Shown: positions 9,147-18,105 of the stretch, piece by piece | Position numbering within the stretch: the first letter of the stretch is position 1 | Layout of the letters: each line of letters starts with the position of its first letter | DNA from: VMDH01 sp038108875 | Lineage (GTDB): Bacteria > Pseudomonadota > Gammaproteobacteria > Magnimaribacterales > D2472 | Reading direction: 5' to 3' | NCBI GenBank assembly: GCA_038108875.1 | Contig: JAYNII010000005.1 | Coordinates: 46,843-110,842 of the forward strand | DNA: 64,000 bases | Notes under the pieces: generated by a model | The model's database searches: none | Told to the model about the DNA's origin: nothing | The model's input: only the letters and a program-made list of their open reading frames with translations | Translations under genes and position numbers: made by a program

Positions 9147-9583
9147 TGTACCACATTGACCATATACTTAAACATTTACCTCATCGGTATCCTTTCTTGT
9201 TTGTAGATAGGGTTATTGCTGTAGAGGAGGGTGTGTCCATTCATGCCCAAAAATCTGTAACAATAGGAGAAGACTTTTTTAATGGGCATTTTCCAAATAA
9301 GCCTGTTATGCCTGGTGTCATCATAATTGAAGCTTTAGCTCAGGCCTCAGGAATTTTAGGTTTCATGACGATGAAAAAAACCCCTGAAGAAGGAAGTATC
9401 TATTATTTTGCTGGAGCCGATCAGGTTAGATTTAGAAACCCTGTTGTACCGGGAGATACCTTGGATCTGCATTCCAAAATTTTAGGGAATAAACGCGGTA
9501 TTTGGAAATTTGAGTGCAAGGCTATGGTGGGTGACAAAGAAGTTTGCTCAGCCTTAATATTATGTGCTGATAGACCGAAATAA
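9146..9583 (+). CDS. fabZ: 3-hydroxyacyl-ACP dehydratase FabZ
   Basis: Dehydrates 3-hydroxyacyl-ACP in fatty acid elongation and competes with LpxA/LpxD for that substrate, so its place in the lipid A cluster is functional as well as conserved. 145 residues, a single hot-dog domain. FFNGHFPNKPVMPGVIIIEA contains the catalytic His (48) and Glu (62); HRYPFLFVDRV at the N-terminus is also typical. One-base TAATG overlaps join it to lpxD before and lpxA after, so the three are almost certainly translationally coupled. Confidence 0.97.
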   Translation: MYHIDHILKHLPHRYPFLFVDRVIAVEEGVSIHAQKSVTIGEDFFNGHFPNKPVMPGVIIIEALAQASGILGFMTMKKTPEEGSIYYFAGADQVRFRNPVVPGDTLDLHSKILGNKRGIWKFECKAMVGDKEVCSALILCADRPK

Positions 9584-10353
9584 TGAAAGATCTTTCATAT
9601 ATTCACCCAAATGCAAAAATAAGCTCATCTGCTTATATAGGTCCTTTTTGTTATATTGGAGAGGAGGTAGAAATTGGCGACAATTGTAAGCTACTGTCTC
9701 ATGTAATTATTAAAGGTCCTACTAAGATTGGTTCAGGGAATATTTTTTATCAATTTTCAACTATTGGAGAGGATACCCCTGACAAAAAGTTTAAAGGCGA
9801 AAAAACTTATCTACTCATTGGAAAAGACAACATATTCCGTGAGGGAGTGACCATCCATAGAGGCACCATTCAAGATCAGGGAGTTACAACTATTGAAAAT
9901 AGTAATTTATTTATGGCTTATACCCATGTAGCCCATGATTGCAGAGTTGGTTCTAATAATATAATGGCAAATAATTCAGGGCTTGCTGGACATGTTAATG
10001 TTGGAAACTATGTCACTCTTGGAGGGTATACCTTAGTTCACCAGTTTTGTAGGATTGGTGATTTTGCATTCACTGGCTTAAATACTGTGATTACTATGGA
10101 TATACCAGCCTATGTCAAGATCGCTGCAAACCCTGCCAGACCTATTGGATTGAATACCGTTGGATTGCAAAGACATGGGTTTGATGAATCTAAAATAAAT
10201 ATTCTTAAAAAAGCCTATAGAGGTCTTTACAGAAAAGGTCTTAGTTTATCAGATGCTATAAAGTATCTCGAAGAACTTAACCAAGAACATGCTGGCTTGC
10301 TAGATGTATTTTTATATTCAGTAAAATCCTCAGAAAGAGGCATATTGAGATAG
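9583..10353 (+). CDS. lpxA: UDP-N-acetylglucosamine acyltransferase
   Basis: First step of lipid A synthesis: 3-O-acylation of UDP-GlcNAc from 3-hydroxyacyl-ACP, in the cytoplasm. 256 residues (E. coli 262). Left-handed beta-helix from IHPNAKISSSAYIGPF, with the catalytic His in YTHVAHDCRVG, and the partner blocks GVTIHRGT, NNSGLAGHVNVG and GGYTLVHQFCRIG. A helical C-terminal domain (about 195-256) contains GLQRHGFDESKINILKKAYR. It is linked to fabZ and lpxB by single-base overlaps. Acyl-chain length preference cannot be judged by eye. Confidence 0.97.
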   Translation: MKDLSYIHPNAKISSSAYIGPFCYIGEEVEIGDNCKLLSHVIIKGPTKIGSGNIFYQFSTIGEDTPDKKFKGEKTYLLIGKDNIFREGVTIHRGTIQDQGVTTIENSNLFMAYTHVAHDCRVGSNNIMANNSGLAGHVNVGNYVTLGGYTLVHQFCRIGDFAFTGLNTVITMDIPAYVKIAANPARPIGLNTVGLQRHGFDESKINILKKAYRGLYRKGLSLSDAIKYLEELNQEHAGLLDVFLYSVKSSERGILR

Positions 10354-11447
10354 TGAGTACCAAAATTTTGAATGTTGGTATTGTTGCTACCGAACATTCT
10401 GGTGACTTATTGGGACACTCACTTGTAAAAACATTAACCGAACTCGGAGATGTAAACTTATATGGTATTGGGCATGAAAAGCTTCACTCCTTTGGTATAA
10501 ATTGTCCAAACATTGAGACGAGATATCTAAATGTGATGGGTATCATTGATCCAATTAAGAATCTTTCAAAAATACTTCAAACCCGAAAAGTAATTATAAA
10601 TTTTCTGTTGGAGAAAAACATTGATGTATTCATTGGTGTGGATGCTCCTGATTTCAATATGGGAATTCACAAAGTCATGAGTGAGCATAATATCCCTACC
10701 GTTCAACTAGTAAGTCCCAGCGTTTGGGCTTGGCGAAGCGGAAGAATTAAGAAGATTAAAAAATATATTGATTGCACTCTTTGTCTATTTCCTTTTGAAA
10801 AGAAATTTTATGATGAGAGCAACACTAGGGCTATTTATGTTGGACATCCCTTTGCTGAGATCGATAATCATAATCCTAAAGAATCACATAGCAGATATGT
10901 AGCTTTGCTTCCAGGCAGTAGAGATGGAGAAATTAAATATATGCTCCCTATCATGATATCTTTTGCAAAGCTATTATCTGAAAAATATCCAGAGGTACAT
11001 TTTTTAATTCCTGCAACCACACTTTCCCATAAAGAGCACATTATCAGCTTATGTAATTTAGCCAATTTAAACTTTACTTGCACGATTGGAAATACAAGAG
11101 AGTATTTAGCTCAATCTCCAATTTCGGTGGTTACTTCAGGTACAGCCACCCTTGAGGCAGCCTGTTATGGGTCATCACCCATAATATGCTACAAAACAGG
11201 TTCTTTGAATTACTCTATTTTAAGCAAACTAAACAAAGCTCCTTTCATAGGCTTGCCAAATCTAATTCTTAATGAATTGGCTTTTCCTGAACTAATTCAA
11301 GATAAGTGTACTCCTGAAAATATCTTGAGGAATTATGAGGAACTTTGTAACTCAGAGAGAAGAACTAAGAATCTAGAAAATATTAAGTTAGCTATTCAAG
11401 GGGAGGGATTCTTTAGCGCTGCTTCTTACATCTTTTCATTAAAGTGA
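10353..11447 (+). CDS. lpxB: Lipid-A-disaccharide synthase
   Basis: GT-B (GT19) glycosyltransferase joining UDP-2,3-diacylglucosamine and lipid X into the tetra-acyl disaccharide on the inner face of the cytoplasmic membrane. 364 residues (E. coli 382). A GTG start at 10353 overlaps the lpxA stop by one base. Family blocks: VATEHSGDLLG near the N-terminus, SPSVWAWRSGRIKKIKKYID, VGHPFAE, LLPGSRDGEI and TSGTATLEAACYG, the nucleotide-sugar site. The stop TGA lies within the rnhB GTG (GTGA). With lpxD and lpxA, three of the early lipid A enzymes are here; lpxC, lpxH and lpxK are not in the window. Confidence 0.96.
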   Translation: MSTKILNVGIVATEHSGDLLGHSLVKTLTELGDVNLYGIGHEKLHSFGINCPNIETRYLNVMGIIDPIKNLSKILQTRKVIINFLLEKNIDVFIGVDAPDFNMGIHKVMSEHNIPTVQLVSPSVWAWRSGRIKKIKKYIDCTLCLFPFEKKFYDESNTRAIYVGHPFAEIDNHNPKESHSRYVALLPGSRDGEIKYMLPIMISFAKLLSEKYPEVHFLIPATTLSHKEHIISLCNLANLNFTCTIGNTREYLAQSPISVVTSGTATLEAACYGSSPIICYKTGSLNYSILSKLNKAPFIGLPNLILNELAFPELIQDKCTPENILRNYEELCNSERRTKNLENIKLAIQGEGFFSAASYIFSLK

Positions 11448-11989
11448 TTGCTGGAGTTGATGAGGTTGGTAGAGGTTGTTTAGCAGGCCCAGTTTGTGCT
11501 TGCGCGGTTATCATTAGAGAAAAAATACCTTTTTTGGCTGATTCAAAGAAGCTATCCCCCTTTCAGAGATTAAGACTTTCTGAACGAATACATAATTCAG
11601 CCTGGGTTGGTTTTGGCATAGTAGATGCAGAAACCATCGACAAGATCAATATTCACCAAGCAAGCCAATTAGCAATGCAAAGAGCAATAGAAAACTTAGC
11701 TATAACTCCAAAAGAAATTCTAGTTGACGGCAAATTTACCCTGCCAATTGCAATACCAAATAAAGCTATAATAGGAGGAGATAATTTGGTGGATGAAATC
11801 TCAGCCGCCTCAATAGTTGCAAAAGTATGGAGAGATTCTTTAATGGTTAATATGGGGATAAATTATCCAGAATATGGATTTGCTAAACATAAAGGCTACC
11901 CTACAAAATTTCATAGAGAAGCATTAAGAATTCATGGGCCCAGTCCAATTCATAGAAGAACGTTTTCAGGAGTGATCTTTGAAAAATAA
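11444..11989 (+). CDS. rnhB: Ribonuclease HII
   Basis: Cleaves RNA in RNA-DNA hybrids and initiates excision of single ribonucleotides from DNA. 181 residues, slightly shorter than E. coli (198). The very short N-terminus goes directly into GVDEVGRGCLAGPV with catalytic D6 and E7; further acidic residues lie in ILVDGKF and ISAASIVAKVWRD. FAKHKGYPTKFHREAL and GPSPIHRRTF are the conserved C-terminal blocks. A GTG start overlaps the lpxB stop, and its last 11 bases overlap dnaE. The lpxB-rnhB-dnaE order is common in gammaproteobacteria. Confidence 0.96.
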   Translation: MIAGVDEVGRGCLAGPVCACAVIIREKIPFLADSKKLSPFQRLRLSERIHNSAWVGFGIVDAETIDKINIHQASQLAMQRAIENLAITPKEILVDGKFTLPIAIPNKAIIGGDNLVDEISAASIVAKVWRDSLMVNMGINYPEYGFAKHKGYPTKFHREALRIHGPSPIHRRTFSGVIFEK

Positions 11990-14900
11990 GTTCATTCATT
12001 TAAGGAACTCATCAGAATTTAGCATTACTAGGGGCCTTTTTCGACCCAATGAAATCGTAGATCAGGCTGTCAAGAAAAAAATGCCTGCTGTTGCATTAAC
12101 AGATCTAAACAATCTTTTTGCAGCTGTAAAATTTGTGTCCTATGCAGAAACCAAAGGAATTAAACCTATTTTAGGCGCCGTTATATCTGTTCAAGGTAAA
12201 TCAGAAATCGATGAGATTTTGGTTCTAATCCAAAACAACATAGGATTCCTTAATCTTTTAAAAATTATCTCTAAGGCTCAAGAAAATAAGAAAGCAGATC
12301 TTGCGCTGATAAGCTTTTCTGAATTTATAAATTTTCTTGAGGGACTTTATGTAATTATTGGGGGACAAAGAAGTTTAGCTAGGAGATACGCTCTTAACAA
12401 CAGAGAAGACTTGTTAGAGAGACTATTGATCCACTATAAAAATAAATGTGGAGATAATCTATTATTAGAGATAAACAGTATTGCAGATGAAGATTCAGTG
12501 GCTAATTCTATTTTTGCAAAAAAAGGGAGTGAGCTTGCTATACCGCTCGTAGTTACTAATGATACTCTTTTTGCAAATCAAGAAGATTTTGATATACATG
12601 ATATAAAGGTATGCATCAATACTGGAAAAATTATTGATGATAAGAACAGATCAAAAGATTTTAAATTATCGCAATTTTTTAAGAGTGCTAAAGAAATGTA
12701 TGCATTGTTGCCAGAATTTAAAATAGCCTTGGAAAATTCCTACTTTTTGGCTATGAAGTGCAATATAACGTTCAAAACAGATAAATATTTTTTACCAGAG
12801 TATCCAGTTTCAGAAAATGAGGATTTTAATTCATTTCTTGAAAAGAAAGCGTTTGAGGGGCTTGAAGCATTACTTAAAAAATTAGATAAAACTCAACACA
12901 CGACATATAAAAAAAGAATGAATATTGAACTGGAGTCCATCAAGGCAACAGGATTTTCAAGTTATTTTTTAATCGTTGCAGATTTTATTAATTGGTCCAA
13001 AGACAATAATGTACCTGTAGGTCCTGGGAGAGGTTCTGGTGCTGGCTCCTTGGTGGCATATTGCCTAGGAATTACATCCCTTGATCCAATAGAACACGGT
13101 CTGCTATTTGAAAGATTCATTAATCCCGAGCGGATTTCAATGCCAGATTTTGATATCGACTTTTGTATGGAAAAAAGAGATCTTGTTATTGATTATGTTT
13201 CTCAAAAATATGGGAGAGACGCAGTTTCTCAAATTGCTACCTTTGGAACAATGGCAGCTCGAGCAGTGGTAAGGGACGTTGCAAGAGCGCTAGGTAGACC
13301 TTATGCCTTAGGTGACAGAATTTCAAAAATGATACCCTTTGTGCCTGGTATGACGTTAGAGAGAGCTATAAAACAAGAACCTCTTTTAAAAGAAATGATT
13401 CAGAATGAGGATGAAGTCGCAGAAATAATTGATATTTCTTTCAAACTAGAGGGTATTGCAAGGAACGTTGGAAAACACGCAGGAGGAATAGTTATAGCAC
13501 CAGGAAAAATAACTGATTTTTGTCCTCTCTATATTGATTCTTCATCAGGTTCTACTATGACGCAATTTGATAAAGATGATTTAGAAAAAATTGGCTTAGT
13601 AAAGTTTGATTTTCTTGGTTTAAGAACCTTGACAGTTATAAGCAAGACTTTGGATGCCATAAATGCTAAGAAAAAATTATTAAATGAAGACCTGCTTGAT
13701 CTTGGTACTATTCCTCTAGACGATCAAAAGGTTTTTGAATTGCTGCAACAGGGAAAGACGACTGCAGTCTTCCAGTTAGAATCACCAGGCATGCGCGAAC
13801 TTATTAGGAGACTTAAACCAACTAAATTCGAAGAAATCACAGCCTTGCTAGCATTGTATCGTCCTGGTCCACTCGAATCAGGGATGGATGATCAATTTGT
13901 AGATAGAAAGCATGGCCGGGAAAATGTTTCATATGCTCACCCATTATTAGAACCAATCCTAGCAGAAACCTATGGAGTTATATTGTACCAAGAGCAAGTT
14001 ATGCAAGCCGCTCAAGTTCTTGCTGGATATTCTTTAGGACAGGCAGATATTCTCCGCAGAGCAATGGGTAAGAAAAAAGTTGAGGAGATGGAAGAACAAA
14101 GAGCAGTTTTTATAGAGGGGTGTAAAAAAAATAGTATAAAAGAGGGACTAGCCTCTAAAATATTTGATTTGATTGAAAAGTTTGCTGGTTATGGTTTCAA
14201 TAAATCTCATTCAGCAGCATATGCCCTTATATCTTATCAAACTGCATTTTTAAAAACTTATTTTACTGAGCAGTTTATGGCTTCTGTCTTATCAACCGAA
14301 CTAGGAAACACTGATAAGATTTATACTTTACTTAAAGAGTGTAATAGTCTTGGTATTCAGGTAAAAAAACCAGATATTATGATGTCTAAAAAAGAGTTTT
14401 TCGTGAATCAAGACAATGATATTGAATATGGGTTAGGTGCTATCAAAGGAGTTGCAGACTCTTTTATTAATCATATATTGGAAAATCGAAGAAAACATCA
14501 AGTTGAGAATTTATTCGATTTCACTAAAAAGTTTGATATTAAACTAGGGGGTAAGAAATCTATTGAGGCCCTTGCGAAATCTGGAGCCTTTGATTCTTTG
14601 GTTCCCAACAGATCAATAGCAATGTATTCACTAAATGACATTTTGTCTGAATCTCAGAAAAGAAGTAATCAACAATTTGGCGGAGATCTTTTTAGCAGTA
14701 ATGAAATAGGATTTGATCCCTATGAAAAATTTAAGAATGAGGAAGAGATAGACAATAACGAAATCCTTGAATTAGAACGCGAGGCTTTAGGGTTTTATTT
14801 CACGGGTCATCCAGTGGAATCCTTATCAGATACATTAGTTGGATTTACTAATCATAGAATTGATCAGTTAACACCCGATATTAAAAATTCAAAAATTGCT

Positions 14901-15410
14901 GGGTTAATTCAGAGTATTAGACAAACCAAGGATAGGCATGGTCAACAAATGTATTTTGCAAACTTTGATGATGGTTCAGGTTCTATGGATGCAGTCATAA
15001 CGCATGAGCTCATCCAGAGTCATCACGAGATTATAAAGAAAAATAATATACTTATCTTTTGTGGAGAGATAAGTGTAGATGATTATCGTTCAAAAGAAGT
15101 TGGAAAAGTGCAATACAAAATGAATGTTAAAAAATTGTACAGTCTAGATGGAATTTACAAAAGCATTCAAGGAGTGTCTATTCATATTACTGAGGATCAA
15201 CTACCTGACCTAAAAAATAGCATGGAAGCTTTAAAAAATCTCAATGGAGATATTTGGAATTCAGGGGAATGCACTTTAGAAATCAAGTTAAGATTTAAAG
15301 AAAAAGAAACTTCTATTAGTTTAGGGGAGAATTTTAGATTTCATCCAAATCAAGATAATATTACATCTATTAAACAAGCTTTTAGGAATTTGGATTTAAG
15401 AATAAATTAA
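11979..15410 (+). CDS. dnaE: DNA polymerase III alpha subunit
   Basis: Replicative C-family DNA polymerase. 1143 residues (E. coli 1160). The TTG start at 11979 overlaps rnhB and gives MKNKFIHLRNSSEFSI. Order of domains: PHP (about 1-275), palm with catalytic carboxylates in MPDFDIDFCMEKRD and a third in VKFDFLGLRTLT, fingers with GPGRGSGAGSLVAYCLGIT and VGKHAGGIVIAPG, beta-clamp binding region and helix-hairpin-helix (about 800-900), OB fold (about 970-1060) and tau-binding C-terminus. The first PHP motif reads HLRNSSEFS where E. coli has HLRVHSDYS, so the metal-binding His is absent and the PHP site is presumably inactive. Confidence 0.97.
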   Translation: MKNKFIHLRNSSEFSITRGLFRPNEIVDQAVKKKMPAVALTDLNNLFAAVKFVSYAETKGIKPILGAVISVQGKSEIDEILVLIQNNIGFLNLLKIISKAQENKKADLALISFSEFINFLEGLYVIIGGQRSLARRYALNNREDLLERLLIHYKNKCGDNLLLEINSIADEDSVANSIFAKKGSELAIPLVVTNDTLFANQEDFDIHDIKVCINTGKIIDDKNRSKDFKLSQFFKSAKEMYALLPEFKIALENSYFLAMKCNITFKTDKYFLPEYPVSENEDFNSFLEKKAFEGLEALLKKLDKTQHTTYKKRMNIELESIKATGFSSYFLIVADFINWSKDNNVPVGPGRGSGAGSLVAYCLGITSLDPIEHGLLFERFINPERISMPDFDIDFCMEKRDLVIDYVSQKYGRDAVSQIATFGTMAARAVVRDVARALGRPYALGDRISKMIPFVPGMTLERAIKQEPLLKEMIQNEDEVAEIIDISFKLEGIARNVGKHAGGIVIAPGKITDFCPLYIDSSSGSTMTQFDKDDLEKIGLVKFDFLGLRTLTVISKTLDAINAKKKLLNEDLLDLGTIPLDDQKVFELLQQGKTTAVFQLESPGMRELIRRLKPTKFEEITALLALYRPGPLESGMDDQFVDRKHGRENVSYAHPLLEPILAETYGVILYQEQVMQAAQVLAGYSLGQADILRRAMGKKKVEEMEEQRAVFIEGCKKNSIKEGLASKIFDLIEKFAGYGFNKSHSAAYALISYQTAFLKTYFTEQFMASVLSTELGNTDKIYTLLKECNSLGIQVKKPDIMMSKKEFFVNQDNDIEYGLGAIKGVADSFINHILENRRKHQVENLFDFTKKFDIKLGGKKSIEALAKSGAFDSLVPNRSIAMYSLNDILSESQKRSNQQFGGDLFSSNEIGFDPYEKFKNEEEIDNNEILELEREALGFYFTGHPVESLSDTLVGFTNHRIDQLTPDIKNSKIAGLIQSIRQTKDRHGQQMYFANFDDGSGSMDAVITHELIQSHHEIIKKNNILIFCGEISVDDYRSKEVGKVQYKMNVKKLYSLDGIYKSIQGVSIHITEDQLPDLKNSMEALKNLNGDIWNSGECTLEIKLRFKEKETSISLGENFRFHPNQDNITSIKQAFRNLDLRIN

Positions 15411-15411
15411 C

Positions 15412-16356
15412 ATGAGCAGTCAATTTTTAGAATTTGAAAGACCTCTTGCCGATATTTTAGAAAAAATAGATGCTCTAAGACAGGCTTCTAAAGGAAATGC
15501 GTCCTTGCTTAAAGAAATTCAATCCTTAGAGGATGAAGAACACAAACTCCGAAAAAAGATATTTTCTAAGCTTTCAATTTGGCAGAAAGTCCAGGTCGCG
15601 CGACATCCTAAGAGACCACATATTTCAGATTTCATTCCAAGAATATTTAGTGATTTTGATGAGCTTCATGGTGATAGGCAGTTCGCTGACGACGCTTCTA
15701 TCATAGGTGGTATTGCTACCTTTGAAAGCATTCCAGTTATGATTGTTGGGCACGAAAAGGGCAGAGAAACTTCCGAGAAAGTAAAAAGAAACTTTGGCAT
15801 GGCGCAGCCAGAGGGTTACAGGAAAGCAAAGCGATTGTTTCAACTCGCAGAGAGATTCTCACTTCCAGTAATAACTTTCATTGATACAGCTGGAGCATAT
15901 CCAGGAGTCGAGGGTGAAGAAAGAGGTCAATCAGAAGCTATTGCTCAAAATTTAGCTGTAATGTCTAAATTGAGAACTCCTATAATAGTTATTATCACAG
16001 GCGAGGGCGGCTCAGGAGGCGCATTAGCAATAGGGGTTGGAGACCATGTTGCAATTTTTGAGCACGCAATATATTCAGTTGCTTCTCCGGAGGCTTGTGC
16101 ATCTATAGTATGGCGATCATCTGAGAATGCTCCCGATGCTGCAGAAGCAATGAAAGTAAGCGCGCAAGAATTAATTAAAATTGGGATAGTAGATGAAATT
16201 ATCTCAGAACCTTCTGGAGGAGCACATAGAGATTATGACGAGATGTCAAGTTCTCTTAAGAAAACACTCGTAAATGTTCTTTCTAGATTGAATAAGCAAT
16301 CAATTGATGAGCTGCTTCAACACAGATACCAAAGACTTCTAAGAATTGGCTCATAG
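15412..16356 (+). CDS. accA: Acetyl-CoA carboxylase carboxyltransferase alpha subunit
   Basis: With AccD transfers the carboxyl group from biotin-BCCP to acetyl-CoA, making malonyl-CoA for fatty acid synthesis. 314 residues (E. coli 319). The N-terminal helical stretch begins FLEFERPLADILEKIDALR, then RHPKRPHISDFI, ELHGDRQFADD and the crotonase-fold core with ITGEGGSGGALAIGVGD and SVASPEACASIVWRSSENAP. It starts two bases after dnaE; the dnaE-accA pair is conserved in gammaproteobacteria. The last 11 bases overlap tilS. accD is not in the window. Confidence 0.97.
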   Translation: MSSQFLEFERPLADILEKIDALRQASKGNASLLKEIQSLEDEEHKLRKKIFSKLSIWQKVQVARHPKRPHISDFIPRIFSDFDELHGDRQFADDASIIGGIATFESIPVMIVGHEKGRETSEKVKRNFGMAQPEGYRKAKRLFQLAERFSLPVITFIDTAGAYPGVEGEERGQSEAIAQNLAVMSKLRTPIIVIITGEGGSGGALAIGVGDHVAIFEHAIYSVASPEACASIVWRSSENAPDAAEAMKVSAQELIKIGIVDEIISEPSGGAHRDYDEMSSSLKKTLVNVLSRLNKQSIDELLQHRYQRLLRIGS

Positions 16357-17323
16357 CAATTTTTCTCCTGAAGAAATTTTAAAAAACATTAATTCTGATT
16401 TGGATACGATTGTAGCTTTTAGCGGAGGATCGGATTCAACTGCATTATTGGTTGGACTTCACAAATTAAAAAATGAAAATAAACTTTTAAGTAAACTTGC
16501 AGCACTTCATATCAACCATGGCATTAATTCTCAAGCAAACTCATGGGAAAAACATTGTAAGCAAAAAGCTGAGTCATTAGGCATAACTTTCTTTTGCGAG
16601 AATATAACCCTCAAAACACAATCTAAAAGTTATGAATTAGAAGCTCGAAAGGCTAGATTTGAAGTTTTTAAGAAATATTCAAAATATTATCCCCAAATCT
16701 GTCTTGCACACCATTTAGATGATCAAGTAGAAACAATTTTATTTAGGATTTTCAGAGGCAGCGGGTTGAGAGGCGTTATGGGCATGAAGTTTTCTAGGAA
16801 AGTTGGTGAAGGAAGAATTGTCCGCCCATTATTAGAGGTCCCCAAGAGCGCCCTTGTAAATTATTTGAAATCTCAAAATATTGATTTCATAACCGATCCT
16901 TCTAATTCAGATGAAAACATAGATAGAAATTTTCTTAGGAATTCTGTTTTACCTTTGATTGAATCAAGATGGAACGCTGCTTCAAGAAAAATTTTTGACT
17001 TTAGTAGGCTTGTGAAGGAGGAATTAGAAATTTTAGATACATTATTTGAAACCTCGTATGGCAATCTCTATAGAACAGATTCACTAGATAAAAGAGAACT
17101 TATAAGCCTTAACTCTTCCTTAAGGAGCAAAATAATCAGACATTGGCTTGAGTTTAATCAACTTCCTACTCCAAATTTAAAAGTACTTAAAGAAGTTGAA
17201 AAAACGTTTTTAGATTCACCCTCCTCGCTCAAGGCAGAGGTTAGTTGGCGAAGATCGGATGCTCCTGAGCAAGGTGTTATACTGCGTATTAATAAAAATG
17301 AGATTTACTTTGAGGTAGTTTAA
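16346..17323 (+). CDS. tilS: tRNA(Ile)-lysidine synthetase, short form
   Basis: Converts C34 to lysidine in the tRNA-Ile that carries a CAU anticodon, so that it reads AUA. 325 residues with a TTG start overlapping accA. The ATP PP-loop is IVAFSGGSDSTALL near residue 25; ALHINHGINSQAN, CLAHHLDDQVETILFRIFRGSG and IDFITDPSNSDENIDRNFLRN are family blocks. E. coli TilS has 432 residues with two extra C-terminal domains; here the protein ends soon after the first, similar in length to the compact Aquifex enzyme. The position after accA is close to E. coli (accA-ldcC-rof-tilS). Confidence 0.93.
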   Translation: MAHSNFSPEEILKNINSDLDTIVAFSGGSDSTALLVGLHKLKNENKLLSKLAALHINHGINSQANSWEKHCKQKAESLGITFFCENITLKTQSKSYELEARKARFEVFKKYSKYYPQICLAHHLDDQVETILFRIFRGSGLRGVMGMKFSRKVGEGRIVRPLLEVPKSALVNYLKSQNIDFITDPSNSDENIDRNFLRNSVLPLIESRWNAASRKIFDFSRLVKEELEILDTLFETSYGNLYRTDSLDKRELISLNSSLRSKIIRHWLEFNQLPTPNLKVLKEVEKTFLDSPSSLKAEVSWRRSDAPEQGVILRINKNEIYFEVV

Positions 17324-17325
17324 AA

Positions 17326-18105
17326 ATGGAATACGAAACTCTTAAATTAGATATAAATTACGAAACCAAGATAGCAAAAATATTACTCACAAGACCCCAG
17401 GCAATGAATGCTTTTAATGAGCAACTAGTATGGGATCTTAAAGATGCAACAGAAAGAGTCTCAAATGAAGAAAAAATTAGGGTATGTGTTCTAACTGGCA
17501 TGGGGAGAGGTTTTTCTTCGGGTGCAGATCTCCAAGAGAGAGGTGCAAGCTGGAAAAGCACCAAAGATTCTCTTCTAAATGGATACCTTCCAAGTTTAAA
17601 AGCAATTATTAATATGCCAATTCCTGTGATAGCTTCAATAAACGGACCCGCTGCAGGTATTGGTGCAGCTTATGCAATGGCTTGCGATCTTCGTATTATG
17701 TCTAGGGATGCGTTCATTATGTCTGTATTTAGTAATATTGCGCTTGTCCCAGACGGCGGACTCGCTTGGTTGTTACCCAAAGGTTTTGGTTATGCTAAGG
17801 CATTAGAATATGCAATTGAGGCTAAAAAAATATCTGCTGAAGAATGCGAAAGATTTGGAGTAGCAAATAAAGTAGTCGATCAAAATGATCTAGAAGCTGA
17901 AACTGAAGCATGGGCCACAAACATTGCAAGTAGATCCCCAACTGCAGTAAGGGAGACGAAGAAGCTTATGAGACTGGCTATGGAAAAAGGATATTTAGAG
18001 GTATATAAAGCTGAAGCAGAAATTCAGGATAAGATTTTTGGCGGAGATGAATTTAAAGAGGGCGTTACAGCTTTCTTTGAGAAAAGAAAACCAAATTTTA
18101 AGTAA
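17326..18105 (+). CDS. Enoyl-CoA hydratase/isomerase family protein (crotonase fold)
   Basis: 259-residue single-domain crotonase. The oxyanion-hole segments are visible: GRGFSSGADLQERG (about residues 62-75) and INGPAAGIGAAYAMACDL (about 105-122). In the catalytic region it reads NIALVPDGGLAWLLP: the position of the first hydratase Glu is not acidic, while the Asp of VPDGG is kept, as in PaaG-type isomerases. It may therefore be an isomerase or another crotonase reaction rather than a beta-oxidation hydratase. It starts two bases after tilS, so it is probably the last gene of the long + strand unit. Its final eight bases overlap the 3' end of leuA on the other strand. Confidence 0.85.
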   Translation: MEYETLKLDINYETKIAKILLTRPQAMNAFNEQLVWDLKDATERVSNEEKIRVCVLTGMGRGFSSGADLQERGASWKSTKDSLLNGYLPSLKAIINMPIPVIASINGPAAGIGAAYAMACDLRIMSRDAFIMSVFSNIALVPDGGLAWLLPKGFGYAKALEYAIEAKKISAEECERFGVANKVVDQNDLEAETEAWATNIASRSPTAVRETKKLMRLAMEKGYLEVYKAEAEIQDKIFGGDEFKEGVTAFFEKRKPNFK

